A DNA stretch of 64,000 nucleotides from Cafeteria roenbergensis (lineage: Eukaryota > Sar > Bigyra > Bicosoecida > Cafeteriaceae). How positions within the stretch are numbered: position 1 is the stretch's first letter; each line of letters starts with the position of its first letter. The DNA is taken from assembly GCA_008330645.1 (NCBI GenBank), contig VLTN01000034.1, forward strand, positions 186,001-250,000, given 5' to 3'. A program made the position numbers and the translations under genes. This document shows positions 20,697 through 32,077 of the stretch, in pieces. The notes below the pieces were generated by a model that did not search any database, was not told where the DNA came from, and saw only the letters and a list, made by a program, of their open reading frames with translations.

Positions 20697-23600
20697 CTAG
20701 TTGCTGGTCATGGTTTGCGTCTCGTCGCGGTCGCTTGAGCCCGCCACGGTGGTCATCGGCAGGTACTCGCCCTCGGCCCAGTCCCGCACCAGGTTGTCGT
20801 AGTGCTTGGAGAAAAGGTTGCCGTTCTGCCCCAGCGGGTTCAGGAAGAGGCTGGAGGCGGGCGAGGCCAGGTCCACAACCTGCCTGTACGACGGGCCCGC
20901 TGTTTGCGGGAAGGCAGGATCGGACAGCTTGGAGTGACCCACATTGACGGTCGAGAAGTCGCCGCCGTGGCCCACCGTCCGGTCCGCCAGGCACCCGAGC
21001 GGGGACTTTCCAAGCACTTGGTGCGTGAACGTTGCCATGTGCCGGCCCGGCGTGCCCCACTCGGCGGGGTGCCCGTCCGCCACTGACGCGTTGTGGAGCG
21101 CCTTGGCGAAGTACGTCTGGCAAGACGCGTCGCCGTCCGCCCGCTGGCAGGCAGGGTCCCCGTTGCGCATCGCCCGCAAGGCAAACATTGCGTCGCCCCA
21201 GACGTCTGTGCCCGTCTCTTCACCCGCGAGGCGCGCCATGGCCGCAAACAGCCGCACCGCCGTCGTCTGCACGGTGGAGCCCACTGCGGCGCTGTGGTCC
21301 CAGCCCTCCAGCGCGCGCTTGCCCGCCTGCGCCTCGGGCGTCAGCTTGCTGTTCTCCAGCTTGGCTGCAACGGTCATCGCGACGTCCCGGCCCAGGTACG
21401 TTGTGGAGTCCAGCTGGATGCGCCGCATGTCCGCGGCCGACAGCTTGGCCCCGCCGCTGCTCCCGGCGCACACCATGTCCGTGATGCGCTTCGCGCGGTA
21501 GCCGTTGGAGCCGGCGTCCCAGTCGAAGGTGATGTTGTGCTTGTAGGCTGGAGGCGTGATCCGGTTGTTCGCGGTCACAATAAACCCCTCCGGCGGGTTC
21601 AGGGTGGCAGGCATTTCCTCAAACGGGATGAACCCGTTCCAATCCCAGTCGTTCCCCTGGCCGTCGCCCGCCACGGGCCAGCGGCCGGAGCGCCCGCCCG
21701 CGCGCACGGGCACCAAGCCGGTCATGCGGTACGCGATGTTGCCGTCGACATCGGCGTAGATCATGTTCTGAGACGGCGCTACGTAGTCCTGCAGGGCGGC
21801 TGTCCACTCCGAGTGGTCTGACGCAAGCCCCACTCGCAGGAAGGCCGCCAGCGTGGTGTCGTCCACGTTTCGCTCGAGGCTGATCCACCGCAGGCTCATG
21901 TCCGCGTGAGCCCCGCTCTGTCCCTCCGCAGGCTGCAGATCGGAGAACAGTCCGTTGTCGGTCACCACCGGGCCGAACCTCGACCTGCGCACCGTGATGG
22001 AGACGTCGGCGGACCCTGCCACCTTGAAGGTCTCAGTGCGCCGTTCGTACGCCACGTTGCTCCCCTCAAAGGCGTAGAACTCCGCGGCGGACGAGCCGTT
22101 GGCTGGCGCCTGCATGACGTAGAGGTCCTGCACGTCGGCGCCCGTGTTCGTCACGCCCCAGGCAATGCGCGAGTTGCGCCCGATGACCACTCCCGGGAGC
22201 CCCACGAAGGTGGCGCCCACCTGGGCCACGGGGAGGTCCGCCGCCGAGTCGGGAAGCGTCGGATTGAGGCGGACGATTTCGCCTCCGCGCGCGGTCTTGA
22301 TGGAAACGGCGAGCCAGATGGACGGGGCCATGAGGGTGAGGTGGGGGTCGTTGCAGAGCAGCGGCTTGCCAGTGGTGGTGCGGTTGCCGCTCACAACCCA
22401 GTTGTTCGAGGCGCCCAGGTTGCCGAACTGCCGATCCGGGCGAACGCCAGGGCGAGGCGCGGGCGGCCGGTCGCGGGCGGAGCCGGAAATCCAGCCAGGC
22501 AGCCCCACCGGCGAGACCCAAGACTCTGGCACGCGGCGGGCGGCGGCGGCGTCGGCGGCGGCGCGCCGGGGTGCGGCTGCGCTGCGCAGCGCGGTGGCCA
22601 CGATGGCGGCTGCGCGGGAGACGGCATCAGCTGCGCCCGCCACCGGCCCGTCCGCCAGCCCTCGCTTGCGACCCTCGAGGGGCTCTGCGTGGTCGGTCGC
22701 CGCGCTGCGGAGCGAGGCGTCGCAGCCGAACTGCTCCCCGCCCAGCCCCAGGTCCGCTGGGGACAGGGCGACGGGGAACTGCGTCATGTCGTACGGCGGC
22801 ATCAGCTGCTCGATGCGCTCCGGGCTGAGGCCCTGCCTGGCCATGAGGCGAAACCGCGTGATTTCGGAGTTGAGGTTGCCGGCCAGGTCGTAAGCCATGA
22901 GCTTTGCCCACACGAGCGAGTCGGCCCGGGTCCACGGCTCGGGGCGGGGCAGGCCCAGCAGCACAAACTCGACCGGCAGAGGGGGGTTGGTTGCCAGGTA
23001 GGCGTTGACGCCGCTCACGTAGCTGTCCACGGCCATGGCCGCGTCGCGGGGCAGCGCGAGCGACGCCTCTTTGGCCGCGGTGTACACGCCCAGCGTGCGC
23101 ATGAGCTTGTCCGTTGGAAGGGCGGGGGCGCCCACGGCCTCCGCGAGGCGGCCGGCGCCCACGCTGCGCTGGAAGTGCATTTGCCACAAGCGGAGCTGCG
23201 CGTGGACCACGCCCTGCGGACTCGCGTGGCGGGCGGGCGGACGACGCAGAGGCAGAGGTCAAGTCGGTCGCGGGGCGGGGTGCAGAGGGTTGGCGGTCGC
23301 GGGGGCAGTGGCTGGAGCGTGCCAGTCGGGCTCGAGGAAATTGCCGCGCCCCCCCCGGCCCCCGAGACGTGTCCCGGGCTGCGGCATCGGCGCCACCGAC
23401 CTGGGTGTCTCACGAGCGCAAAGTAGCCGTCCGCAAGGTCACCCTCCGCCTCGATGTGCACCATGCCGGACTGGTCCTCGTGGATGACGTGGACCGGCTT
23501 GCTGAGTCCCGGCAGCTTGAGCGTGCCGGTCAGGCTCGGGATGGTCGAGGTGGTCAGCCAGACCGCCATCGCAGCCACGACCCACAGGGCAATAGTGGCA

Positions 23601-23959
23601 ATGCCACAAAGGGTCATGGCGAGGTGCAGCGATACGCAGCGGCAGCGGGAGGGGCGCTCCTCCGCGTCGGGCTTGCTCGAGCCTGAAAGAGGGGCGACGG
23701 AATCGTCGGACACGGAGTCCGCCTCCGCTCCCGCCCGCACTGCTGCGCGGCAGCAGAACGCTGCCATAGCGAGGCACCCCGCGAGTGCGAGCAGGAACAC
23801 GGCAGTGACGGGGCCCAGGATCTCCGCGCAGTTGATGATGGCCTTGCTCAGCGAGCCAACGAACCCGGCGAAGGCCAGGATGGACAGGAGCGCCACGAGT
23901 CCAGCAAGGCCCGCGCGCAGTCGCGCCGATCGGCAGAGGGTTGCCACCGGCCCCGCCAT
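20697..23959 (-). CDS. Membrane-anchored penicillin acylase-family Ntn hydrolase
   Basis: Exons 23414-23959 and 20697-23213 (intron 200 nt, GTGAGA...GCAG, phase 0) encode 1,020 residues. Exon 1 has about three hydrophobic segments (residues about 18-37, 47-69 and 111-135) and then the start of the acylase domain, VHVIHEDQSGMVHIEAEGD. The join GYFAL to GVVHAQLRLWQMH restores the family motif GYxHAQdRLfQME. The A-chain part continues to GASNNWVVSG, whose Ser (about residue 451) matches the N-terminal nucleophile released by autocleavage in penicillin G and acyl-homoserine-lactone acylases. The B-chain follows with NDPHLTL, GLPGVVIGRNSRIAWG and TNTGADVQD, and the tail HGGDFSTVNVGH. The family cleaves amide bonds of acylated amines. 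Two insertions rich in Ala/Arg/Pro precede the nucleophile. Orientation and substrate are unknown. Confidence 0.88.
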
Positions 23960-24232
23960 GGCTGCCGCGCGAAGTCACGTCGCGAGTGCGCCCGCTTTCC
24001 GCAAGTTGCCGTTCGCTTCTGGCAGCAGCTCTGCTGTGTGCTGACAAGCAAGCTCTCGCCGCGCGGCACAGGACGCCAGCCTCATGGCCGGGCGAGGCGC
24101 GCCGTGCGGCCAGGAGAATCGTTGCAAGGCGAAACAGATTTGTTTTGAGCGCGCGCGCTGCAGCAGCCACCAGCGCCGCAGGTGCGGAACGAACGCGGGC
24201 GCGTGTGCGGCGCGGCAGAGCGACCGTCCGGG

Positions 24233-26376
24233 TCAGTCAAAGCCCTCGATGGTCATTGCGCCAGCGCGCTTGGCGGCCGCCTCGCGAACCGCCGCGGCCT
24301 TGATGCGCTGCTGCTCCACGGCGCGCTGCGCGGCGGCGCGCCGCTCGGCCAGAGTGGCCTCAGACGGGTCTGATCCGGCCGGGCGCGCGGCGCCTCCGGT
24401 GAGGTCCGCGCGGAGCTGGCTCGCCAGAGCGGCGGTGGCAGCCGCCCCGGCGCTGTGCGCGCCGCCGCGGGCTGCTGACTGGGTACGCATGGCCGTCACC
24501 GCGGCGCTGACATCCTCCGCGCTGCGCTTGGGCGCTGCCGTGGCGCGGGCGGCGGCGACTTCCTCTGCCCGCTTGGCGTCGCGCCGGCGGCGCAGCTCGT
24601 CGCGCTGGGCCCGGAGGCGCTCTGCCCTGGCCTCAAAGTCCCGCTTCTGGGCCTCGAGGGCGGCCTTGCGGGCTTCGGCGGCGGCCAGCGCGGCGGCGGA
24701 TGACGCGGCCGCCGCAGGCGCCGCCGCGGGCTGTGTCGTGGCGGTGGGGAGTGCCTCCTCAACCGTGCGGACGCCGTCGCCGCGCGAGAAGGAGCCCACC
24801 GCCGGGGCCGGGGCCGCCAGAGGTGGCAGGTCGGGTCGGGCGGCGGGGGCGGCAGCGGCCGCAGCGGCGGCTGGCGCGGGCTCGGCCGCCGCGGAGGGCT
24901 CTGCGGTGGCTGCCGTGGTCGGGGACGGTGACGTCGCCGTGGCTGCGGGAGCTGGTTGGCCAGCCCGAGCGGCGGGCGCCTCCGCCGCGACGGGGCCGGC
25001 CTGAGCGGGGGCAGGCGCGGCAGCGCGAGGCCCCGGCGCGGCCGGCGCGGCCAGGGAGGCCGCCGCTGTCCTGACCTCCTCCCGGTCCTTCCGAAGCGAG
25101 AGTTGCTCGGCCTTGGCCTCGGCCAGGGCCTTGGCTGCCTCCTCGCGCCTTCGCTCTGCCTCGGCGAGCTCCGCCACGTCATCCGCAGGGGCTGGCGGTG
25201 CAGAAGGGGTGGGGGCCGCAGCTGGTGCGTCAGTGGGCGCCGCTGCTGCTGCAGCTGCTGCAATCGCTTCGGCCGCCTTGTCAGCGGCCTGCGATGCCAC
25301 CTGCCGCTTGAGCTGCGCGATGCGCGCTTCCTCAGCCTTGAGGGAGAGCTCGATCGCCCGTTCCAGCTCCAGCAGCTCTGCCTCGGCGCTCGCGCGCGCG
25401 TGTTCGAACTCGGCAAGGGACGCAGCAAGCGCTGCCTCGAACGCCGCCTCCGCCTCGGGGCTGCCCTCCGGGGCCGAGGTGGAGGCCGCGGCTGCCTTGG
25501 ACTTGCTCAGCACTGCTGACATGTCACCCGCCTGCGCAGAAGTGCTGCTCTCGGTCTTGCGGAGCTGCTCCAGGGCCTCGCGCTCCAGCTGCAGATTCTT
25601 GCCCACCATCATCCGCTTAAACGACGCGAAGTCCTCCACGGCCAGCAGGGCGTCGACAACGCGCGCGTTGACTGCACGCTTGGTCATCGACGCGCCTGCC
25701 GCCTCGCAGATCGTCTGAAAGTCCTCCGCGGACAGCCCCAGGTCTGCAAGGTGCTGCTCGAGCGTGTTCTCCACCAGCTCAATAAACTTCTGCGCGCGTC
25801 AGCGTAGAGGCCAGGGCACAGGCAGTGGAGCCAGGGCTGCAGGCGAGCAGCGCCACCATAATAGCCGGTGCACGCAGCAGCCACCGGAGGGAGCGCGCCA
25901 AGCTGGGCGCGGGGGGGGAGTGCCGCCGCAATCCTGGGCGAGTCAATTGCGCGCAAACGCACCTGGTGCACCTCGGTGTAGGCGAGCTTGTTCTCGTCAT
26001 CGTTGTCGAAGACGACGCAGTTCTCTGCAAAGGGCGTCACCAGGCGGAGGAACGGGCGGGAGTGGCCGGGCCAGGAGCGGAGAGCTGACCGCAAAGCCGC
26101 CTTAACGGGCGAGCGCGTGGCTGGCCGGCCTGGCCGCAGCCTCAACGCTGCCGCTCGCCACCCCACGGCGGGGCCCACACGAGAAACGCATTCCGCACGA
26201 GGCTACCGCGTCGGTGCAGCACTTGGTTCGCCCATGCGCGGGCTCGGGGCCGAGCAGGGGGGAGCCAGCTCACCTTCGACAAAGGCGTCGAGCGGGGCTG
26301 CGAACGAGGGGCTGGCGAGAGCGTTGGCCAGGTAGTCAAACAGCCAGTCGTGCTCTCCCTCGGCGCTGGAGGCCAT
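24233..26376 (-). CDS. CFAP36: CFAP36 (CCDC104/BARTL1) ciliary protein
   Basis: Exons 26274-26376, 25963-26024 and 24233-25789 give 573 residues; introns are 249 nt (GTGAGC) and 173 nt (GTGCGT). The joins are exact in phase and restore the BART-like domain: MASSAEGEHDWLFDYLAN, DAFVEENCVVFDNDDENKLA, YTEVHQKFIELVENTLEQHL, then LGLSAEDFQ and FASFKRMMVGKN, all matching CFAP36 landmarks. CFAP36 binds ARL3 in cilia, and this domain is the ARL-binding part. Beyond about residue 155 comes a coiled coil with a UIM-like acidic helix and a long Ala/Pro linker; the tail ends MTIEGFD. It is longer than the roughly 340-residue animal protein because of the Ala-rich linker. It is divergent from the WDR13-like gene. 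Confidence 0.9.
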
Positions 26377-26670
26377 GGCAGTATCCCGGGGCCGGCTGCG
26401 AGGTGGGGCGGGGCCTGAGCGTGCGCTCGGGCGCCAGCAGAGACTGCCCGCGGCGACACGGCGCACGGAGTGGTCGCGACTCTGCCGGCCGTGCCGCGGA
26501 AACACTGCCCGACAGAGGCGCACTTGGCCGCCGGGGCGCCAGTCGAACCGCAGCCCCCCGCCCCGACCCCCACCCCGCGAGGTCGCACCCGCCGCTCGGA
26601 GCGGAACTCCGTGGAGCCGCCGCGAGCGCTGGACCACGGCCGTGGCGCCCGGAGCAGGCCGCACTGGAGG
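26377..26670. promoter_or_regulatory. Divergent region between CFAP36 and WDR13-like gene
   Basis: This 294-bp gap separates two head-to-head start codons. The downstream frame is already open from 26470, so the true gap could be as short as 93 bp. No core element is recognised; a shared promoter is inferred. Confidence 0.35.
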
Positions 26671-28661
26671 ATGTCCTCCTTGAAGCCTCGTCCCGAGCCA
26701 GACCAAGCGGCCATGGCGGCTGCTGCGGCCGAAAGCATCGTTCGCATGCGAGCGGGCGCGATGCTTGCGGCCGACGACGCCCTCTGGGCCCGCTTCGCTG
26801 AGGCGGCCGAGCGCATGGGCGTAGATTCGGAGCACACTGCCCCGGGGCGCATGCTCGCGAGCGCGCCCAGCTGGATCGCTGCCAGGCGGGCGCTGCTGCA
26901 GGCCAAGTCCCGCGGGCCCGGACTCCCGAGCCTCATGCAGCGCCTCGCCCTGGCGCGCGATGAAGCAGGCGGCCCCGGCGCCAAGCCGAGGCGAGAGCAG
27001 CACCTCGTGGGCTTTGAGCGCGTCGTCAGCGCTGCCGCGGCGCAGGCGGTTTCTGAGACGGAGCGCCTTGCCGCCCAGTGCGAGGCATCGGGTACTCCAT
27101 CGACCACTGCGTCCGGCGCGTCGCGGCCTCGAGGCGGCGGCGGCGGCGGCGGCGGCGGCGGCAGGGTCACTGCCAAGGCCCTCCGCCAGCGGCGCCAGGC
27201 CGCGACAGCGCGAGCTGCGCTGAGGGCCGCAGCGTCAGCGCCGGCAGCGTACCTCATCCGGGCTCTGCCGGCTTCCCCCTGGCCCGCCCCAGACGAGACA
27301 CCTGTGCCTCCGACTGACTCGCCACCGACGTCGTCGCCGCCCGCAGACTCTGCCGCCGCTGCTGCGACCCCGGCCGCCTCCCTCTCCGCCCCCCCTCCAG
27401 CTGCTCTGTACGCCGCAGCTCGCCGCGCCCTCCTCGCGCGTCGCTTCGCCCGCCTGCTCCGCTGGTCGGAGGACACAGCTCTGCAGCGCATGGCCGCAGC
27501 AGCGATGCAGCGGGCTCTGCAGGCAGAGAGAGAGGAGGTGGGCAAGTGGGTGCAGAGCGACGCGGAGGACAGCAGCGAGGAGGAGGAGGAGGAGGAAGAG
27601 GAAGAGGAAGACGACGTCGGCGCTGGAGCCGGCAGAGCCGCGCTTCGCGTTGGGCGCCTCGCCGACGAGGAGGACGCCCCCGGGGAGCTACCTGGCGGCT
27701 TCGCGGCGCCTCGCGGCCGGGCCGGCGGTCGGTCGCGGTCCGGGTCGGTGCTCTCCACCGGCACCGCCTCCGCGTCGGTGGCAGGGTCGTCCAGGGGCCG
27801 ACTCCGGGGCAAGGCGCTGCGCCTGGGCGTCGCGGCAGAGCTGCGCGAGTGGATGGCGGTCTCGCGCCTGGGATCGGGCGGCAGAGTCGGGGGTCGCGAT
27901 GGCAGAGCAGGCAGCGACGACGACGACGACGACGACGTCGAGCCGGCAGCGTCCAAGCCTGTGTCGCGTGCAGCCGGCGAGGCAATGCGGCTTCCGCCGC
28001 CGCCGTCGGCGATGCCTCTGTCCTCGCTTGCGGAGGGCCGCGGAAGGGCGGGAAGCACGGCGCCGGGCGGTAGCGGCAATTCAGCCGGCGGCGCAGGCGG
28101 TGGAGGCAGCGGCACCGCTGGGTTCTTCGGCTCCGGAGGTGCCGGGTCAGGCGCGGGTCGCGGCCCGGCCAGCGGAGCACCGCCCCAGGCCGTATCCGCG
28201 CCTCTGCCGGCCCCGCTGCCGCGAGCAGTGACTGCGCTCGTGTTCGCCCCGGGCACCAGCACGCCCCCGCTCGCCTTCCTGCCGCCGCAGGCGCGCGCTG
28301 CGGCGGTGGCCGCCGGCTCCGGCCACGGTGGCTCGGCAGCGGCGGTGCCGGCTCCGGCGGGCTCTGCCTTGGGGGGCGGGTGGGCGCCCCCTCGCGGCCC
28401 CAGCGGCGGGGACGTGTTCGCCAGTGCGCGGCAGAGCGCCGCCGGCGCGGTGATCGAGGTGAGCGACGCGCCGTCCGGGAAAACCTTTGCAGTGCTCACA
28501 GGGCACACTGCCGCGGTGACGGCGCTGGCGTGGGACCCCACCGGCTCCTACCTGCTGTCGGCGGGGCTTGACGGGCAGGTGCGCCTGTGGGCGGTTTCGT
28601 CGCCGCGGTACGTTGCGCCAGACGCGCAGGCGATCCGGACGGCGGTGACAGCCCTCGCCGG

Positions 28662-28694
<33 letters not shown>

Positions 28695-30888
28695 GGGCGG
28701 TGGCGCCGAGGCGTCGGACGCGGCCTCCAAGGCCATGCTCGCTGCGCGTGCGGCTCTGCGGCCCACGCTTCGCGGCGGCTCTGCCCGCTGCGTGCGGCTG
28801 CTGGTGCGGGACACACCTGTGACCCACGCGAGCTTCCTGCCGACGTCATCCAACCTGTTCCTGGTGGCCCGGGCGCAGCCGCGGCCTGCGGAGGGGCTGC
28901 TCCGCGCTGCGGCCAGGGCCATGGCGGCGCCCTCCGCGGCCGGGTCTGGCTCTGCCGGCGGCTCGGGCAAGCGCAAGCCGTCCCCATGGTCGGGTCTCAT
29001 CGAGGTAATCAACGCCTCGACCGGCCACTCGGCGCAGCACGTGCTTGCGGATGACGTCATCACCGGGCTCTGCTTTGCGCGGACCGGGGGCGCGCTGTTC
29101 TGGGCCGACGTGCGCGGACGGATTCACTGCGCAGACGTTGCCCTGGGGTCGAGCGGGAGGGCCGGGGGCCTGGCGGGCAGCTCGGCGGGCGGTGGGGGCG
29201 CCGGGGGCCGCGTGAGCGCTGCGTCGCTCGCCATGGGCACGGCCACGTCGGCAGGGGCGGGCGGTCCTTCCATCGTTGAAGGCTCTGCCAGGGTGATCTT
29301 CGACCAGGGGAGCTCTGCCAGGGCCATGTCGCGGGCCCTGCGCGGCAAGGTTCGCGGCGCAGGCGCCGGCGAAGGCGGCGACGTTGCTGGCGGAGCCGGC
29401 GCCGGTGCCGGCCATTGGGCCACAGCCGCGGGCGCCGGGCCCCGGATGGGGTCTGTGGGCAGCGGCAGCGTGGGCCGGCGCTCCAGGGGCGGCTCTGCGG
29501 CCGGGGCCGGGCAGCTGCGGCTGCCGGGCGCGGGCGGGCGGCGCGGCAGCGTGGCGAGCAGGTCAGACCACCCCGCCGCCGGGCAGTGGGGGGCTGCCAG
29601 CTCCGCCGTGGGCGGCAGGGGCCTCTTCGTGACGCCTCCCGGCTCCGCTGCTGGCGGCGCGCCCCGCGGTGCTGGCGGCTGGCGGCCCTCGCGCGAGGCT
29701 GTGGCAGGGCTTGCCTTCGACAACGACGGGGGCGCGTCTGCGTCCGGCGGAGTGTTCGGCAGCGGGGCGTCGCTCGGCTCCGGCGGGGACGACGGCGCAA
29801 CGGTTGCCTCGTGGGCCGGGTCGGGACGCGGTTTCGCGTCGTCGCCGTTCGGCGGCAGCAACGGCGGGCCGGCCAGCGGCGGCGGGCCGGGCGCTGGCGG
29901 GGGGTCTGGGACGGCTGGTCGCTTGGGCGGCGGCTACGTGGTCCGCCTCGAGCACCGGCCGTACGACACGCTGCTGCGCGCCCCGGCGCTCGTCGGGCTG
30001 GACGCCTGGGGAAACAGGCGCACCTTCGCGCTCTGCGTGGCCGGAGGGGCCGGCGCGGTGCTGGAGCGGGCGGCTGGCTCCTCGCTGGCGGTCCTGGGGC
30101 TGGGGGGCTCTGCGCTTCGCGAAGCGGGTGCTGTCTCCGCCGCGGCTCTGCTCCACCCCTGGGTGCTGTGGCGGGGTGTGGGGGAGGCAGGGCCGCAGGG
30201 GACAGGCTCCGCATCCGTCGCAGAGGGGATGAGCTCTGCCGGCAGAGGCGACAGGGCTGTCGGCGTGGGCCAGCTGGGCGATGCGGCGGCGGGCACGCCG
30301 CCCCCCGCCGCGGTGCTGAAGCCGTGGCAGGTGGGGCGGCGGCGCCACTCGGAGCTGCGGGCCGCGGAGGCGGGGAGGGCGGCAGCGTCCCCGGGGTCGC
30401 CTGCCTCCGCGGCCGCCGCTGCAGCCGTGGCGGCAAGCAGGGGGTCCAGCGGCGGCTTCGCGGGGCTGTTCAGCCGCCGGGGCGGGCAGAGCTCTACAGG
30501 GTCTGCTGTTTCGGCTGCAGGAGGCAGGGGGGGGCGGGGCATCGGCGGTTTCGGCGGCGGAAGCGGCAGCGGCGTGTCTGGCTCGGTCGAGGTGGTGGCG
30601 ACGAGGTCCCGCCGTGCGGTTGACGTCCTCGCGACGGCTCCAATCAGCAGCGCTGCAACTTGCGGCGCAGGGTCGGACTGCCTGGCTGTGGGCTGCTGCG
30701 ACGGCGACGTGGCAGTCATCGACCCGTACGCCAAGTCCGCTGCAGGCACCGTGGTGACGCGCCTGCGGTCACATGTTCGGGGCGTGACGGCTGTGGCGTG
30801 GTCGGGCGACGACGCGCGGCTAGCGACAGCTGACGAGGGCGGGGTGCTGCTGCTCTGGGAGCACCCGATTTCGCTGGCACCAGCGTGA
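26671..30888 (+). CDS. WDR13-like WD40-repeat protein
   Basis: A single open frame of 1,405 residues from MSSLKPRPEP; ATG codons at 26470 and 26713 are also possible. The first half is Ala/Gly/Ser-rich with an acidic run (EEEEEEEEEEEDD) and short helical segments. WD repeats begin with VLTGHTAAVTALAWDPTG and LLSAGLDGQVRLW, continue with VTHASFLPTSSNLFLV, ITGLCFARTGGALFWAD and a Gly-rich insertion of about 350 residues, and end with SHVRGVTAVAWSGDDARLA and GVLLLWEHP. The order of a classic GH...LW blade, a blade with an unusual phrase for stored values, a blade reading ALFWADVRG and a final IVW-like blade resembles WDR13, a nuclear WD40 protein. Similarity outside WD motifs is weak, so any long WD40 protein remains possible. 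Confidence 0.55.
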
Positions 30889-30917
30889 TCGCACGTGAGG
30901 CTGCCGGGGCAGCTGCT

Positions 30918-30941
30918 GTGCGTGTGCGTGTGTGTGTGTGC
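30918..30941. repeat. (GT)n microsatellite
   Basis: Alternating TG/CG dinucleotides lie just after the stop of the WDR13-like gene, in the 264-bp convergent gap before the mL43 stop. Confidence 0.8.
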
Positions 30942-31152
30942 GAGCGCGGTGACTGCGCATCTGACCGCAGTCGCGGCGGCGTCGGCTCGGCAGCCTGGCG
31001 TCGCTGATCCCGCCAGCGCCTCCGAGGCCCCGCTACGAGGGTGAAGCGCCGCGTGAATGAGTGTGCGCTCGAGGAGAAGCGGGGGAGGCGGCGTGTGCGC
31101 CCGAGCAGTCCACATGCGTTATTGCGAGGGAGGCGCACGCCGCCCTGGCCCA

Positions 31153-31891
31153 TCACACGCGAATCGCGAATGCATCAAACTGCGTCGTGGGATCCCACAT
31201 GCCCTGGATGGAGGGCGAGGAGGACTTGACGTTCTCACGGACGCGGGTGACCTTTCGGCCAGTCTGGTCGCGCAGCGCCGAGGCGGCGGCGAGGACCTCA
31301 GAGGCGCTCATGTTGGAAACCTCCACCTGGCGCTCGGAGCCGCACACTGCGGGCGGGGGCGGGAAGCAGGGGCGGTCGGGGTCACGCCGGGAGGGCACTG
31401 CTTCGCACGCGAGGGAGGGGGGGTGGGGCACAGTTTGCGGCGCGAGCGGCAAATTGCAGCGTTGGGCTCACCGTACTTGCCGCGAAGCAGCGCCGGGCGG
31501 TTGGACCTGCCCTCGGCGGCCACCTCCAGCTGGGGGTTGGCCTCCGCAAATGCGGCAAGCTCCGTGCGAAGGAACTCCCTGCGGGGCGAGGGAGCGCGTG
31601 GGGGGAGGCAGTGCTCGGGCGCGACAGGCTCGGCGGCGGCGAGAGAGGCCCGCTGTCCGGCCCGTTAGCGGGCCGGGGAGGAGCCGCCCCTCCCGCACAC
31701 ACGGGCAGTGCAAGCGAGAGCAACCAGGAAGTCTCAGCCGGGCCTGGCGACGGGCGCCAGGGCGGCGTCGAAGGCGCCGGCTAGTGTGGGTGCTTGTTTC
31801 CTCGCGCTCACCTTGTGCCAGCGCTGCCGCCGCTGTGCGCGCAGAAGCGCACAGTGAGCTGCTTCAGCTGCCAGACCCCCTTGCTGCACAT
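31153..31891 (-). CDS. MRPL43: Mitochondrial ribosomal protein mL43
   Basis: Exons 31812-31891, 31472-31578 and 31153-31346 (introns 233 and 125 nt, both GTGAGC...GCAG; phases 2 and 1) give 126 residues, close to the core length of this family. Landmarks of the L51/S25/CI-B8 thioredoxin-like fold are present: VWQLKQLTVRFCAHSGGSAG, then a junction Arg into REFLRTELAAFAEANP, RPALLRGKY, the helix SASEVLAAASALRDQTG and the end PSIQGMWDP, equal to the family's conserved NPSIQGxW motif. mL43 is a large-subunit protein of the mitoribosome. The start MCSKG is the only ATG shortly before the conserved part; no long presequence is visible, as in other mL43 proteins. The gene is head-to-head with the RNA triphosphatase. 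Confidence 0.92.
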
Positions 31892-32077
31892 GACTGGAGC
31901 TTGCTGCCTCCAGCCGCGCACGTGCGCCTGCGCCCGCCTCCCCTGGGCGGCCGACTCTGCAGCGCCGGCCGGCCCCTTTTGGCCGTCGCCAGCCTTTTCG
32001 CGCGGCGGCTCTGCCACGCCGGCAAACGTCCGTCACTCCGTTGCGCACCTGTCCCGCGAACGCCGAGACAGTGCAGG
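31892..32077. promoter_or_regulatory. Divergent promoter region of mL43 and RNA triphosphatase
   Basis: 186 bp lie between two start codons on opposite strands. The sequence is GC-rich without a TATA-like motif. A shared promoter is inferred. Confidence 0.4.

Noticed and set aside
27254-28180. 308-residue Arg-rich minus-strand frame
   Set aside because: Shadow frame with more than a quarter Arg; no domain.
26142-28541. 799-residue minus-strand frame
   Set aside because: Shadow of the WDR13-like gene; low-complexity Ser/Ala/Pro sequence.
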